A stretch of DNA of 64,000 nt from Primulina eburnea (Eukaryota; Streptophyta; Magnoliopsida; Lamiales; Gesneriaceae). Shown piece after piece: positions 46,595 through 58,028 of this stretch (positions within the stretch are counted from its first letter, which is position 1; each line of letters opens with the position of its first letter). Made by a program: the position numbers and the translations under genes. The stretch is from assembly GCF_022965805.1 (NCBI RefSeq), contig NC_133101.1:42631642-42695641 (forward strand). The letters run 5' to 3'. The notes beneath the pieces are model-generated. The model was not told where the DNA came from and made no database searches. It saw nothing but the letters and a program-made list of their open reading frames with translations.

Positions 46595-46607
46595 AGAGGG
46601 GGAGAAA
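46595..46607 (+). other. Polypurine tract of A
   Basis: The purine run AGAGGGGGAGAAA directly before the 3' LTR. Confidence 0.85.
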
Positions 46608-48407
46608 TGTAAGGCTCGAGAATTATCGGTTGTTATTAATGTTAGACTTGAAGCCATGAGAATGCATGATATTTAGATTGGAATTGTGAAGCATGGCCGA
46701 AGCCACACTGCACCTGCGGTGCTAAGACTACCGCACCCGCGGTGTATGTGACAGAAAGGTGATGGATTTGTGCGAAGCAACACCGCACCCGCGGTGCGAG
46801 CAAGAATGCACCCGCGGTGGTGAGACCGCACCCTCGGTCGTGCAAGAGCCGCACCCGCGGTGATCGAAATTCAGAAAATGCATGAACTCGCCGTGAGCAC
46901 AGCGCACCCGCGCTGCTAGTGTACCGCACCCGCGGTAGTGCGTGTCATTTGAAAATAATAGCACTTGTTCTTGAGCATGCAATATAGATGTGTTGTCTTT
47001 CATTCAGCTATTTCAGAAACACCTCAGAACCGAGAGCATGCAAGGGAGAGTTTCCATTCCTCTTGATTTTAAACTTGTGATTTTGAAGAATTTAGCCATC
47101 CGATTTCAGATACGACTTCGGTTTTGAATTCCTCTCATCATTTGCTATTCAAGGATGTAAGTTTCAGTTATTTCCAGCATGTTTCGGTAGTTATGTGTTG
47201 GAAGAATTCAGATTTGAGCTTTAGATTATGTTCTTGATATGTTGAACTTGATATATTCGCTACCGGATCGAATTACGAATGTCGTATGCTATTATTTCGA
47301 ATTCCAGCATGTATATTGAGTTGAGATGGGATAATTTCAGTATGATATTGTGTCTTGATAAGGTTATGAATTGTTGATATTGAGCTTAGTGTTATTGAGT
47401 TACCGGTATCGAAGAAGTACGCCGTTACACCGTTGAATTGTATCAAAACCGAATATTGAATTGTATATGTGGTGAGTTGAATTGGGAATTGATATGGTAT
47501 GTCTACATTGTCTTTCAGAGTTGTTATTGTCAGACTCGACATTCCGACTTCAAGATCTCGACAGACATTGTGCGACGAAAGGTATAATTCATGTGGTCTT
47601 GTGATTGCACAACTCGATTCAGATTTGATACGAGTTTCCCTAAATCACATACTAGATTGTTATTACATTTGATAATGTAATGTTTTGTTTATTGATTTAG
47701 ATTCGAGTCCTGAGATAGGAGATATTGGCAGATTGGCCAACACTAGACGATTCGGTGTATCGACGCATAGGAGTAGATTTACTCTATGTGCAGACCCTCG
47801 ATATAGAGTTGACCGAAGTCTAGGAATAAGACGTACCGTTGCCCCGAGTGGTTGGGTAGGTGACAGACCGTCTTATTCACACCGGGATCCCTAGATTAGA
47901 AATGAGTCGAGTCAAGATTTAAATGTTGAATACAGATTTGTATTCTTCTACATGTTTAGATTTACATTCATGTTACTTGTTATATGCTATGCATTTGTAG
48001 ATGATTATTACATTGCATGCATCCATGTTTTATACTGGGATATGTTCTCACCGGAGTTATCCGGCTGTTGTCGTGTCTGTATGTGTGCATGGCAACAGGT
48101 GGGGCAGGATCTGGGTCTCGAGCTAGATGAGAGATTGATGATAGCGTGGAGATCTCGGGCGCTGCAGATTACTAGTGTTTTCTATTTAGCCTTGTACTAC
48201 TTAAGTTTGTAGTTGGTATATAAACACTAGAGTATGGTTGTACTAGACAGACATGTATGTACATTATGTTGTTATTTCTTATAAAGACAATGTTATGCTT
48301 TGACTATACATTTGAATTAATGCTAAAAGCAAATTTTTGACCCACATTTTCGAACAAAGATCCAATTAAATCTCAAAAGAATTGAGTTAGAGCCCAGGGT
48401 CCCCACA
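46608..48407 (+). mobile_element. 3' LTR of A
   Basis: 1800 bp, the same modules as the 5' LTR: GC array 46708-46936, 10-bp inverted repeat near 47825-47880, double stem-loop 48053-48100. Differences from the 5' copy are mostly single bases. Confidence 0.93.
46708..46936. repeat. GC-rich palindrome array in A 3' LTR
   Basis: The same nine-core layout as 40027-40255. Confidence 0.82.
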
Positions 48408-48412
48408 AATAC

Positions 48413-48750
48413 TGCACAGCTGATCCTGTCTTTATCTTCAGTACTGGAGATGATCGAAGATCGCCTCTAGAGCCTTGATCCACTCCACTGCAACTAAAGG
48501 ATCAGTGCTACCTGCGAATTCCGGATGATCCATTCTCTTGAAAGCAGAAAAGACGGCATCAGTGCCAACTGCCTGAGCTACTTGGCCTCTCACTTGGCCT
48601 CTACCTTGTCCTGTTCCTTGCAATCGAAGCAGCTGCTGAATCTGCTCGCTATGAACTTTGGCCTGCTCCTTAAGCAACTTGCCTGAACTCATCGACAACT
48701 CTCGAGGAAGAACTATCCTCACCCTCTACGGCTTTCCTCTTTGGTGGCAT
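48413..48750 (-). pseudogene. B gag N-terminal part
   Basis: ATG at 48748-48750 (MPPKRKA.EGEDSSSS), matching L gag at 63349. One extra base near 48684 shifts the frame before GKLLKEQAKVHSEQIQQLLRLQ. The Q/G-rich stretch, then SAFKRMDHPEFAGSTDPLVAVEWIKALEAIFDHLQY, follow up to the A insertion. It continues at 39926. Confidence 0.88.
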
Positions 48751-48883
48751 ACTCTATAATGTGCTCACAAAAGACATATCAGTAAATAACAATGGATAGA
48801 TGCAAAGAAAACATACCCGGACAGTTGAAAGTAGACGAAGTCATATGCATTGGTCCGAAGAATGGTGCTCTGATACCACTAAA
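48751..48883 (-). other. PBS and leader of B
   Basis: The PBS complement GCTCTGATACCA lies at 48867-48878, five bases from the LTR; in sense it is TGGTATCAGAGC. The leader is about 117 bp. Confidence 0.9.
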
Positions 48884-50493
48884 TGTGACACCCTGACCCG
48901 TTACAATTAAAAATACAGCGGAATTTAAAATTTTCTTGCAAATTGAAGGAGTTTCAAAATACATTTCCAAATATCATCAAAAGTATTAACATGATCAACT
49001 AAATGATACATCAAAATACAAAACATCATTTTAATGATCATGTACAAAATATTGTTTGCAAAACAAACTACTTCCTTCCAATCTTCATATGCATATGATC
49101 CCAATCCACAGTCAACGTCCTGGTCCGTCGCTCTTATCTGTATCACATGAAAATAACTGAAATGAGTATAAAACTCAGCAAGTGGAACTCTTACATAACA
49201 CTGAACATATCATACTCTGTAAAACATAGCTTTGAAATCATTAAATACCATCAACTCTGAAACATGAATATCATAGCAATAGAAATAACAATGAGATGGT
49301 ATTTCTCTTTACTCTGGTTGGATTGATATCAATAGTAACTCTGTCTGTGGTGCTCGTATCCCAATCGATATAAACCGATAACTCTGAGGGATATAAGCCT
49401 ATGGTCGTTGATCAACTAATTGCATGCAATCTCTGACTATGTATCTATCAATCCAATAAAACATTTGAAACTCTCTCTTGGCATTTAATCAATAACTTTG
49501 AAAACTATACTCTTTGTATTCCCTTTGAACAATTGAGACATCAAATGCCTCCAATATATATAACAATTGAATCAATACATACTATGGATCAAATGGAAGG
49601 GAATATCACAATAAAACCTTTGAAACACAATACATATACTATCATGTGAGCACAAGGATGAAATTCCACTTACAAACCACAATAACACCTTGAATCTAAC
49701 TCTTGGTACACCACCTACAACAATAATACATAAATAACACCAACATCAACTCAATATCCAAGAATCCAAGTCAAATAATCCATTAAACCAACAAATACAT
49801 CAAACCTATAACATCTCTTTTCCAAAACCAAGAAATAACACAACCAAAAACTTACCTTAGCTTCCTAGAGCAACCAAGAACCTCGATCTCAACTCGAAAA
49901 TCGAACTAGATCCAAGAATCAAAGGTAGGAAATGAAAGAAACTGGAGGAAAACCCTTGCTTGAAGAGAGAAAAACGAGAATGGAGGAGAAATGAAAGGGA
50001 AAAGTGAAGTCTAACTTATCCAAAAAGCTACTAAATATCTCGCCCATACCTCAATAATACATGACCGCGGGTGCGCTCAAACAAACACCGCGGGTGCGCC
50101 ATGCTCACGGCACTCCACCAATTTCTGAAACACTACGACCGCGGGTGCGGCGCTGCTAATACCGGGGGTGCGGTCTACTACCGCGGGTGCGGTCTCAACA
50201 CCACCGCGGGTGCGGTGATGCCACGGCCCTCCAACAACAAAATTATGAACAGTACACCGCGGGGGCACTCCTACTATGAGCGCGGGTGCACTATGGTCAC
50301 GGCAATGAACACCACTCATGCAACTAAAATCAATCCGAAACACTGAAACAACGCAACCAACAACAACTACATCTCAAGACAATAATAACCAACAATACTA
50401 TGGCCCATAATCACAGCTCTAAACATCTAATCAAATAACCCAAATAAACATACAAAACTTAAACCGTACCGTACACCGGGCTCGGTTATTACA
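48884..50493 (-). mobile_element. 5' LTR of B
   Basis: 1610 bp, TGTGACACCC to CGGTTATTACA on the plus strand, followed by the CTTCA duplication. GC array 50063-50292. Confidence 0.92.
50063..50292. repeat. GC-rich palindrome array in B 5' LTR
   Basis: The same eight-core layout as 35432-35660; one core is decayed to CCGGGGGTGCGG. Confidence 0.8.
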
Positions 50494-50498
50494 CTTCA

Positions 50499-52391
50499 CC
50501 TGTTGGCAATTGAAGTACTTAGACACAAATTAGGCAATATCTGACTTCATTTGTTTCCACCAGAATTGTGCCTTCAGATTGTTGTACATCTTTCGGCCTC
50601 CAGGATACGAGTGCGCTTCTGATAAAATTTGTTGCTTCAAATCTTCAACATCTGGAACTACAAGACGGTTATTCACATACAGAACAAAATCATGTACTCG
50701 ATATTCAGACTGATGTCCTGATCTGACCATCTGAATCGATTTCTGAACATTCTGATCTGTTCTTTGAGCTTCATTGATTCTCATAATCAAGTCTGGCTCA
50801 ACTTGAATCGAAGCAAGTCGTAGCGGTCTGCTATCTGTGTCAAATGCTAAACCAGACAAACAACAATCTTCAACTAAATTTGAAATACCTATCCTCGGCA
50901 AGGATAGTGCACAAACCTTTCGACTCAAGGCATCCGCTGCTGCATTTGACTTCCCTGGATAGTATTTAATTTCGCAATCAAAGTCCTTCAACAATTCGAG
51001 CCATCTACGCTGTCTCATGTTCAATTCTGACTGAGAAAACAAGTATTTCAGGCTCTTGTGATCAGAATAGATTTCAAATTTCTCACCATAAAGATAGTGA
51101 CGCCAAATCTTCAATGCAAATATAATGGCCGCCAATTCAAGATTATGAATTGTGTACCGAGTCTCGTGAGTCTTCAACTGTCTCGAGGCATATGCGATCA
51201 CATGTCCTCACTGCATAGGAACACATCCTAGCCCTCTGTGAGATGCGTCACAATATACAACAAAATCGCCAGTACCTGAAGGAATCATCAAGACAGGTGC
51301 ACTGGCCAGCCTCTTCTCCAACTCTAGGAATCTAGACTCACAATCCTCAGACCACACAAATGGCGTATTCTTCTGTGTCAACTGGGTAATCGGCTTCGCA
51401 GTACTGGAGAAATCTTTGATGAATCATCTATAATAACCTGCCAGACCCATGAAACTGCGTATCTCTGGCACAGAAGTCAGGTCTTGGCCAACTGATCACA
51501 GCTTCAACTTTAATTGGATCTACAGAAATACCGTATCCAGATATGATATGACCCAATAAGACAACCTGTCTCAGTCAAAACTCACACTTTGACAGTTTAG
51601 CATACAGTCTTTCATTTCTCAATGTTTGCAACACAATTCTCAAATGATCAGCATGTTCAGTCATACTCTTGGAATACACCAAAATATCATCGATAAAAAC
51701 AATCACAAACTCATCTAAATACCTCTGAAAAACTTGGTTCATCAATCCCATAAACACCCCGGGAGCATTCGTTAAACCAAAAGGCATGACAATAAATTCG
51801 TAATGTCCATACCTGGTTTGGAATGCTGTCTTCGGTATATCAACATCTCGAACTCTGAGCTGGTGATATCCCGATCGCAAATTAATCTTGGAATAGACAG
51901 ATGATCCCTTGTAATTGATCAAATAAGTAGTCTATACGAGGCAAAGGATACTTATTCTTTATCGTTGCCTTGTTCAGTTGCCTGTAGTCTATACACAATC
52001 TCATCGAACCATCTTTCTTTCGCACAAATAACACTGGTGCGCCCCAAGGAGATACACTGGGTCGGATATATCCCTTGGCCAACAAATCTTCTAACTGCGC
52101 TTTCAATTCTTTCAACTCTATCGGCGCCATCCTATACGGAGCTCTCGAAATAGGAACGGTACCTGGCACAAGATCTATGCTGAAATCTACTTCTCGAACT
52201 GGAGGTAACCCTGGAATCTCGTCAGGAAATACATCTGCAAACTCCCGTACTACTTGCAAATCTGCCAATGCCGGGCTCGATTTCTGTAAATCTACATAAT
52301 AAACAAGTAACCATTCTGCTCCTTTCTGTAACAATCTACTCATAGTCAGAGCAGACACTAAGAGAATCCGAGATCTGGAATCCCTTACCAT
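50499..52391 (-). pseudogene. C reverse transcriptase, RNase H and integrase zinc domain, broken
   Basis: Leftward: 51882-52391 from the RT linker to [13 protein letters not shown] one-base insertion near 51905 precedes 51575-51922, which holds motif A as [12 protein letters not shown] (Asn codon 51881-51883) and [10 protein letters not shown], ending at a TGA (51575-51577) at the same Trp as in D. RNase H ([12 protein letters not shown], near 51250) is frame-broken. 50530-51201 covers the RNase H end and the start of the integrase zinc domain, with a small loss ([13 protein letters not shown] for [18 protein letters not shown]). It then meets B. Confidence 0.88.
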
Positions 52392-53906
52392 ATAATATCC
52401 ATTCTTCTATCATTCCAGGTCTGAATCTGACAATCTTGTGAAAATAGTCTACGGTGGCTCTGTACTTGGTTAACTTGTCAATCCCGACAATACAATCAAA
52501 AACAGATAGCCAAGTACAACACAGTCTAAATCAATCTCATGCCCCTCAAACTGTAGTATACAATGTCTAACTGAAGTCACAGATATCAAACCACTTCCCA
52601 ACGGAGAAGAAATAGACACTAAAGTAGACAATGTCTCGACAGGCAATGCATGTGTCAATGCAAAATGCTCAGAAATAAATGTATGGGATGCACCTTTGTC
52701 TATCAACACATATGCAAGATAACCGCAAAGAAAACAGTTACCTGCAATCACATCGTCTGGCGCATCCTAGGGCCTGCTCCTCTGTCAGTGCGAACACTCT
52801 AGCCTACTGTCTAGGAGGTTGACTTACTGTCTGGCTACCGTCTGGTCTCTGCTGGGACTGTGCAGATGGTGGTTGAAATGAATGTACAGATGTCTGTCTC
52901 TCAACATGAGGCACTGATGCAGATGACCCTGCACTCTGGGATCGCTGTGCACCTCTCTGGGGACAAACTCTGGCAAAGTGTCCCGACTGTCTACAAATAT
53001 TGCATAGGCCCATCACTCCTTGACACTGCTCAGTGGCATGCCTGCCTCCACAAGAAGTACAGTACACACCTGTATACTCTGAACTTTGGCCAGGACCTCT
53101 CTGTCATGACTCACTGGAGCTCGACGAACTGCTCCCTGATTTCTTGAACTGTCTACCCTTGGTTTTCAGAAATCCTTCTTGCCACTACTACTGCTTCCAC
53201 TATCAAATAGAGGAGGAGGTGGTGGAAACTGGGTGGCGGGCTGTGGCGGTCTCTGACTCTGAGCACTATAAGAAACTCCTCGCTGCCTAATCAAGCCAGC
53301 CTCTTCTCATTTCGCTCTGTTCAGTGCATCAGAAAAGGTATTGGGTCGTCCCGTGTTCACCAAGGTGAAGATATCAGGGTTTAAGCCATTGATGAACTGA
53401 TCGGCGACCGCTTCATCGTTTCCTGCCATGTGGGGTGCAAACCGAAGCAAGGATGAAAACTTGGCAACATATTCTTCAATGTTCAATTGCCCTTGTCGTA
53501 GATTTGCAAATTCTGCCCCTTTATCCTTTCGATATGACACTGGAAAGAAACGTTGATAAAATTCATATTTAAATACTTTCCAGGTAATATCAATACCTCT
53601 ATGCTCCAATGCTCGTTTCTTTGTAAGCCACCAACTCTTGGCCACTTCTTGCAACTGATGCCCAATTAATTTAACTTTTCTTTCATCTGTATAGGCAAGA
53701 GATTCAAACAACATCTCTATATCGTCTAGCCAGCTCTCGCAATCCACTGCATTTTCTGTCCCTCTCAGAGTCTGGGGTCGGAAAGACTGAAACCGTTTCA
53801 ATAAAGTCTCCATTGGTGTAGCAGTCACGTCCATCTGAGTATCGGACGTACTACCCTATTCTGGCACTTGACCTGCATCCGGTTGTGGTATTCTTCTAGG
53901 CGGCAT
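52392..53906 (-). pseudogene. C gag and protease, broken
   Basis: ATG at 53904-53906, then a TAG at 53856-53858. The next Met at 53834 opens 175 codons of Gag domain (SWLDDIEMLFESLAYTDER, FYQRFFPVSYR, NIEEYVAKFSSLLRF). 52804-53067 has the CCHC knuckle (CNICRQSGHFARVC). 52470-52751 has protease with IDKGASHTFIS, so Thr of the DTG motif is Lys. The stop and the protease change differ from those in D, so they arose separately. Confidence 0.86.
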
Positions 53907-54166
53907 ATCTGATTATCAAAAGATTAGTACACAATCTATATACAATCTGTCTCAGCCCTCCTCTGATCATATACCTCTGATCCAGAATCGGTTCTGATTC
54001 AGTTTTGACAATTATATGCTGTAAATCAACTCAGATACAATACAACATTTAATAGGGAAAGCAATAAATCATGCTAGCACATCAAAAGCAAGGAAGATGA
54101 CTCAATCTACCCCGCTCATTCTAATATATCTCAGTCTACAGAACCTACTTCTCTGATACCACCTGT
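53907..54166 (-). other. PBS and leader of C
   Basis: The PBS complement at 54150-54161 (TCTCTGATACCA) has one mismatch at its edge to the initiator-tRNA-Met type. Confidence 0.8.
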
Positions 54167-56010
54167 TGTGGGGACCCGGGCTCTAACTCAATTCTTTTGG
54201 GATTAATCGGGTCATTATTAAAAAATGCGGGTCAAAATTTTGATTTTTAGCATTAATTCAAATGTATATAACTCAAGCACAAGATAGTTCTATATTTATT
54301 TCATTACAACAAACATAATATACATGTCTTGTTTCATCCATATTCTACAAACCAGTAGTTATATACAGTACATGTCAAAAGTACAACTATTAGTTCATCT
54401 GCTACGCCCGTGATCACCACGCTATATCCATCTCTCATCCCTGTCGCGACCCTGATCCTGCCCCACCTGTTGTTATGCACACATACAGACATAACAACAG
54501 CCGGAAACTCAGGTGAGAACAAATCCCAGTATAAAACATGTATGCATGTTGATACATAATCATAAATCATGAATGGAAGCAATAACAATAGGCTCCATAG
54601 TCTATGAAACCAATCTATATAAGCATGCAATTCAAATCAAATCATGTCTTGACTCGACTCAACTCTAACTCTAGGGATTTCGGTATGAATAAGACGTCGT
54701 TGTCTGCCACCTACCCTCCCAATCGGGGTGACGGTACGTCTTATTCCTAGACTTTGGTCATGTCTATATCGAATGTCTACAATAGGAGGAAGTCTGCTCC
54801 TATGCGTCGATACACCGAACGTCTAGAAGTTTGGCAAATCTGCTAATGACTATCCTATCTTAAATGCGTGAATATACATCTATAAATGCATCATCATATC
54901 AAAAGATTTGAATATAAATCTATACACAAATCATAATCATATCCAAAGATAAACAACTATTCTAGTATGTGATTTTGTTGGGAAACTCAAATTGAATCTC
55001 ATTTGAGTTGTGTCTTCCCCAAACAAACATTGAATTATACCTTTCGTCGAACAATCTGTCGCAGTCAAAGTCTCGCTATCAAAGTTGCCAATACAAATCT
55101 GAAATGGCATGATCAAAGTACATTCTATCAATTTCTAGTCCCCAACACTACATATAAGACTCAATATTCAATCTGAATACAATTTGACGGCATAACGGCG
55201 TGATCTCGTAATACCGGTCAATACAACACAATATAATCAATATCAACAATTCACCATTCTCTTCATAACACACTCTAAACTCTGAAATCTGAACATGTTC
55301 AATCATATATATGCTGGAATTTCATACAAATCGCATATGACATCCGATAATCCGTTTATGATTCTACAACATTTATAATCTCAAGAACCTATTCTAAAAC
55401 TCAAATCATAATTCCTCTCATATCTGAATTTCGAAACATGTTGAAAATGAATCATACTTACATCCTTTCGAAGCCCTTGAAGAGAGGAACTCCAAACCGA
55501 AATTGGATTTAAGTTTGGATGGCTAAATCTTGCACAAATAAAATTCTAAGCTATGAAGAAGCTTGTACCTTTCCTGGAGATATTCTCGGTTCTTGCTTTT
55601 GAAACAAAAGGATGGAGAGACAACACATTAAGTATGCATGGCCTAGGACATATGGTTTATTTTTCAATAAACACGTAAGACCGTAGGTGCGGTGGCTTCA
55701 CCAGCGCGGGTGCGCTCAACTCACGGCATGTCTTTCAATTTCCCAACATTTGACGACCGCGGGTGCGGTGTCCGTTGGACTGCGTGTGCGGTCATGGTTC
55801 GTACTAAAACTCCTACCCTACTGGCCACCAACCGTGGGTGCGGTATTGCTTCGGCATCCCCTTCAAAAATTCAGGATTAATGACCGCGGGTGCAGTCCTT
55901 TTCTAGGCGCGGGTGCGGTTTTCCTTTATTCAAAACTCTCATTTTATGTCATGCATACTCATATCTTCCGAGTCTCACATCAATGAAGACTAATAATCTC
56001 AAGCCTTACA
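54167..56010 (-). mobile_element. 5' LTR of C
   Basis: 1844 bp, TGTGGGGACCC to AGCCTTACA on the plus strand. 10-bp inverted repeat at 54687-54696 with 54737-54746. Double stem-loop at 54467-54513 (CTGTTGTTATG with CATAACAACAG; second hairpin decayed to CCGGAAACTCAGG). GC array at 55680-55919. Followed by the GAATC duplication. Confidence 0.9.
55680..55919. repeat. GC-rich palindrome array in C 5' LTR
   Basis: Eight cores of CCGCGGGTGCGGT type, more decayed than in the other two CD LTRs (for example CTGCGTGTGCGG, CCGTGGGTGCGG). Confidence 0.8.
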
Positions 56011-56327
56011 GAATCCATCCAAACTTATCATAACACATTAAAACGCACCCATGAACATTTCTTAGACGTAAATGTAAGCATGTTGGCCAAATTCCATAAT
56101 TTGTTTTAAACCTTGGACTGCAGTCTCAGTTTTAACTCGAATCAACCAAAACTTAACCAAACCTTAACCATATCTTAATAACACATATCAGCCTCTATAC
56201 AACCCAATTCAAACCATTTAGTACCCTTAGTAATGCCTAGAACCCTGCAAAATTCGACAAAACCCTAGACCTAGCCAATCACAAGTTCCTTAGATTCTAG
56301 CCCAAACCGACGAGACCAGACCCTGAC
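56011..56327 (-). mobile_element. LTR G, segment 3
   Basis: Gene-free continuation of LTR G, beginning with the right GAATC copy. It ends where TGTAAGGTCC (56328) starts a different LTR end. Taken together the three G pieces give about 1.34 kb. Confidence 0.55.
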
Positions 56328-56580
56328 TGTAAGGTCCAAAATGCGATAACGTAATCCAACTGCATGCAAATCTAAGAAAAATGGAAAAATGCCTATTTAA
56401 ATTATTTTAGTTGCATTTATTAAATGTGGTAGGCATGTTTACGTGTTTAAAATATGAATTCCTGCTAGAATGCATATATAGTATTTATAGGGTTATTCGA
56501 GACTCGATTGAGAAACGTAGACCCGAGACTGTAAAGGAAAAATATTTTTATTAAATGATTATTTTAATTATTTAATATAT
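56328..56580 (+). mobile_element. Truncated + strand LTR start P
   Basis: TGTAAGGTCCAAAATGCG...ACTGCATGCAAATC looks like the 5' start of a gypsy LTR, inverse in sense to the start seen at the right end of G2 (near 57957). The right limit is uncertain, and no gene is present. It may be part of an inverted or truncated LTR. Confidence 0.4.
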
Positions 56581-57957
56581 GATATAATTCAAGTGTAAAT
56601 TTCTAAAATAGTGTATGAGATGTTTTTTGAAACACCAACTACTAAAATTGCTACTATAATTTTTTTAAAAGTTAATACTCGAAAATTATATTGAAATTCA
56701 TGCGTGCAATGCTGCTGAAATTCACATTTTTAAAATATCAGTGATCAACTAACACGAAAATACCGCATTTAAAATCGATGACAATTCGTCATCCCCAAGC
56801 TTACGTTTTAAAAATGAATCAAATATAAAACATGTGAAACTCATGACAACTATCAACATAATAAAATGACATAGTATAAAAATATCTATCCACTCCTAAC
56901 TCAAACATGATGTGCGGAAAATACGGTCCTCGGGTTCGCAGTTCGCACATCCAACTCTGCCTACTCATTCTTCGGCACCTCCAATCTCCTATCAATATGC
57001 TCATCTGGATCATTCACAACTAGTGAGTCTAAAGACTCAACAAACCTGAAATGTTATAAAAAAATACATATACGTAGCACGCAATAGTGAAAAGTACCAT
57101 AATAAAAATACATTTCATGATCATAAAAATCGCATGCATAATCATAACTTGTCGAAGCATAAATATTTTCATAACATATCACATCATATCAACATATTTA
57201 TTTTTCTTAATTTGAAATCAATTCATTTGTTGTGACTTTTGTATCATCGTGTCAGTCAATGGATCAATCTACGTGTAACCGTGGTACCTGGTGGCGGAGA
57301 CAACGGCGACATCATTACTCGTCCAATAAGCCTTGGCATTACATATCATCGTGTCATCGTATTACTCACAACCAACTCCCATCTTTCAAAATATTTCAAC
57401 ATATTAATCACTTAATATAACCATGCATATAAGTAAAATTTTCCTTAAAACCAAGCATACAACGTATTTTTCATAATTTCATGAAAATCATATACGTGAT
57501 AACATAAACATGTCACATCGTGTTTAGGGCACTGCCAAGACTAGAAACTCAACTTGGGTGCAAAATGACCATTTTTCCCCTCGAAACCTAATTGACTATT
57601 TTACATCTGGACATCTAAATTTCGACCCGAAGCCAATCAAAATCCTCAAAACACCTCAAAACATATTTATACTCATTTCATTGACGTCAACTTGAGCCCG
57701 TTTAAGAACTTACACGATTCATTTTAAAACTTAGACCGGTTTTAACCCGAATCAACCTGAAACTTAACCAAATCTTTCCAAACTTAAAACATAGCTTAAT
57801 ATCATAAAATCATACCTAAAATCATCTAATTCGAGCCACCTGAGGTCCTCAATAGATTGCTGAAAATTACTCAATTTTTCTGCAATAAGATCGGCCGAAA
57901 CCCAAGATTGCATGCAGTCGTGTTACGTAGTTCGAATTTCCTAGACCTTAAAATTCT
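56581..57957 (-). mobile_element. 3' LTR of element G2 (left end uncertain)
   Basis: Minus-strand gypsy LTR with CTAGTGAGTCTAAAGACTCAAC at 57018-57039, as in LTR G. Its right end near 57957 meets TTCTCCCCTCCTC, the complement of a polypurine tract. The terminal TGTAAGG has apparently decayed to TTTTAAGG. No GC array and no CTGTTGT stem-loop are seen in this LTR type. Confidence 0.6.
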
Positions 57958-58028
57958 CCCCTCCTCAAAATGATTTTCATCCTCGAAATTTAAAATGTAC
58001 CAAATAACTCCGGATAGCGACTCCTCAT

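Larger units (their letters stand above)
39927..48407 (+). mobile_element. Ty3/gypsy element A, youngest insertion, in B gag
   Basis: An 8481-bp element with LTRs of 1799 and 1800 bp, PBS, gag, pol and polypurine tract in normal order. Flanks are AATAG (39922-39926) and AATAC (48408-48412). Comparison with L gag shows AATAC is the original target, so the left copy has one change. The two LTRs differ at only a small number of sites by eye. Coding frames carry one stop and about four frameshifts. Confidence 0.93.
34253..50493 (-). mobile_element. Ty3/gypsy element B, inserted in C integrase
   Basis: Flanked by a perfect CTTCA duplication (34248-34252 and 50494-50498). Both LTRs are 1610 bp. 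Without element A it is about 7.76 kb, a normal size. It belongs to a pol lineage different from A/C/D/H (FVTGLPRMQKGFNSIW in place of [15 protein letters not shown]). gag is split by A. Confidence 0.93.
20346..56010 (-). mobile_element. Composite CD: tandem Ty3/gypsy, three LTRs and two internal regions
   Basis: Outer ends are TG at 20346 and CA at 56010, flanked by a perfect GAATC duplication (20341-20345 and 56011-56015). In element sense it runs: LTR (56010-54167), internal C (interrupted by B), LTR (33031-31184), internal D (interrupted by F), LTR (24177-20346, interrupted by E). The matched outer duplication means the three-LTR array behaves as one insertion, best explained by later unequal recombination between its own LTRs. 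Confidence 0.85.
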
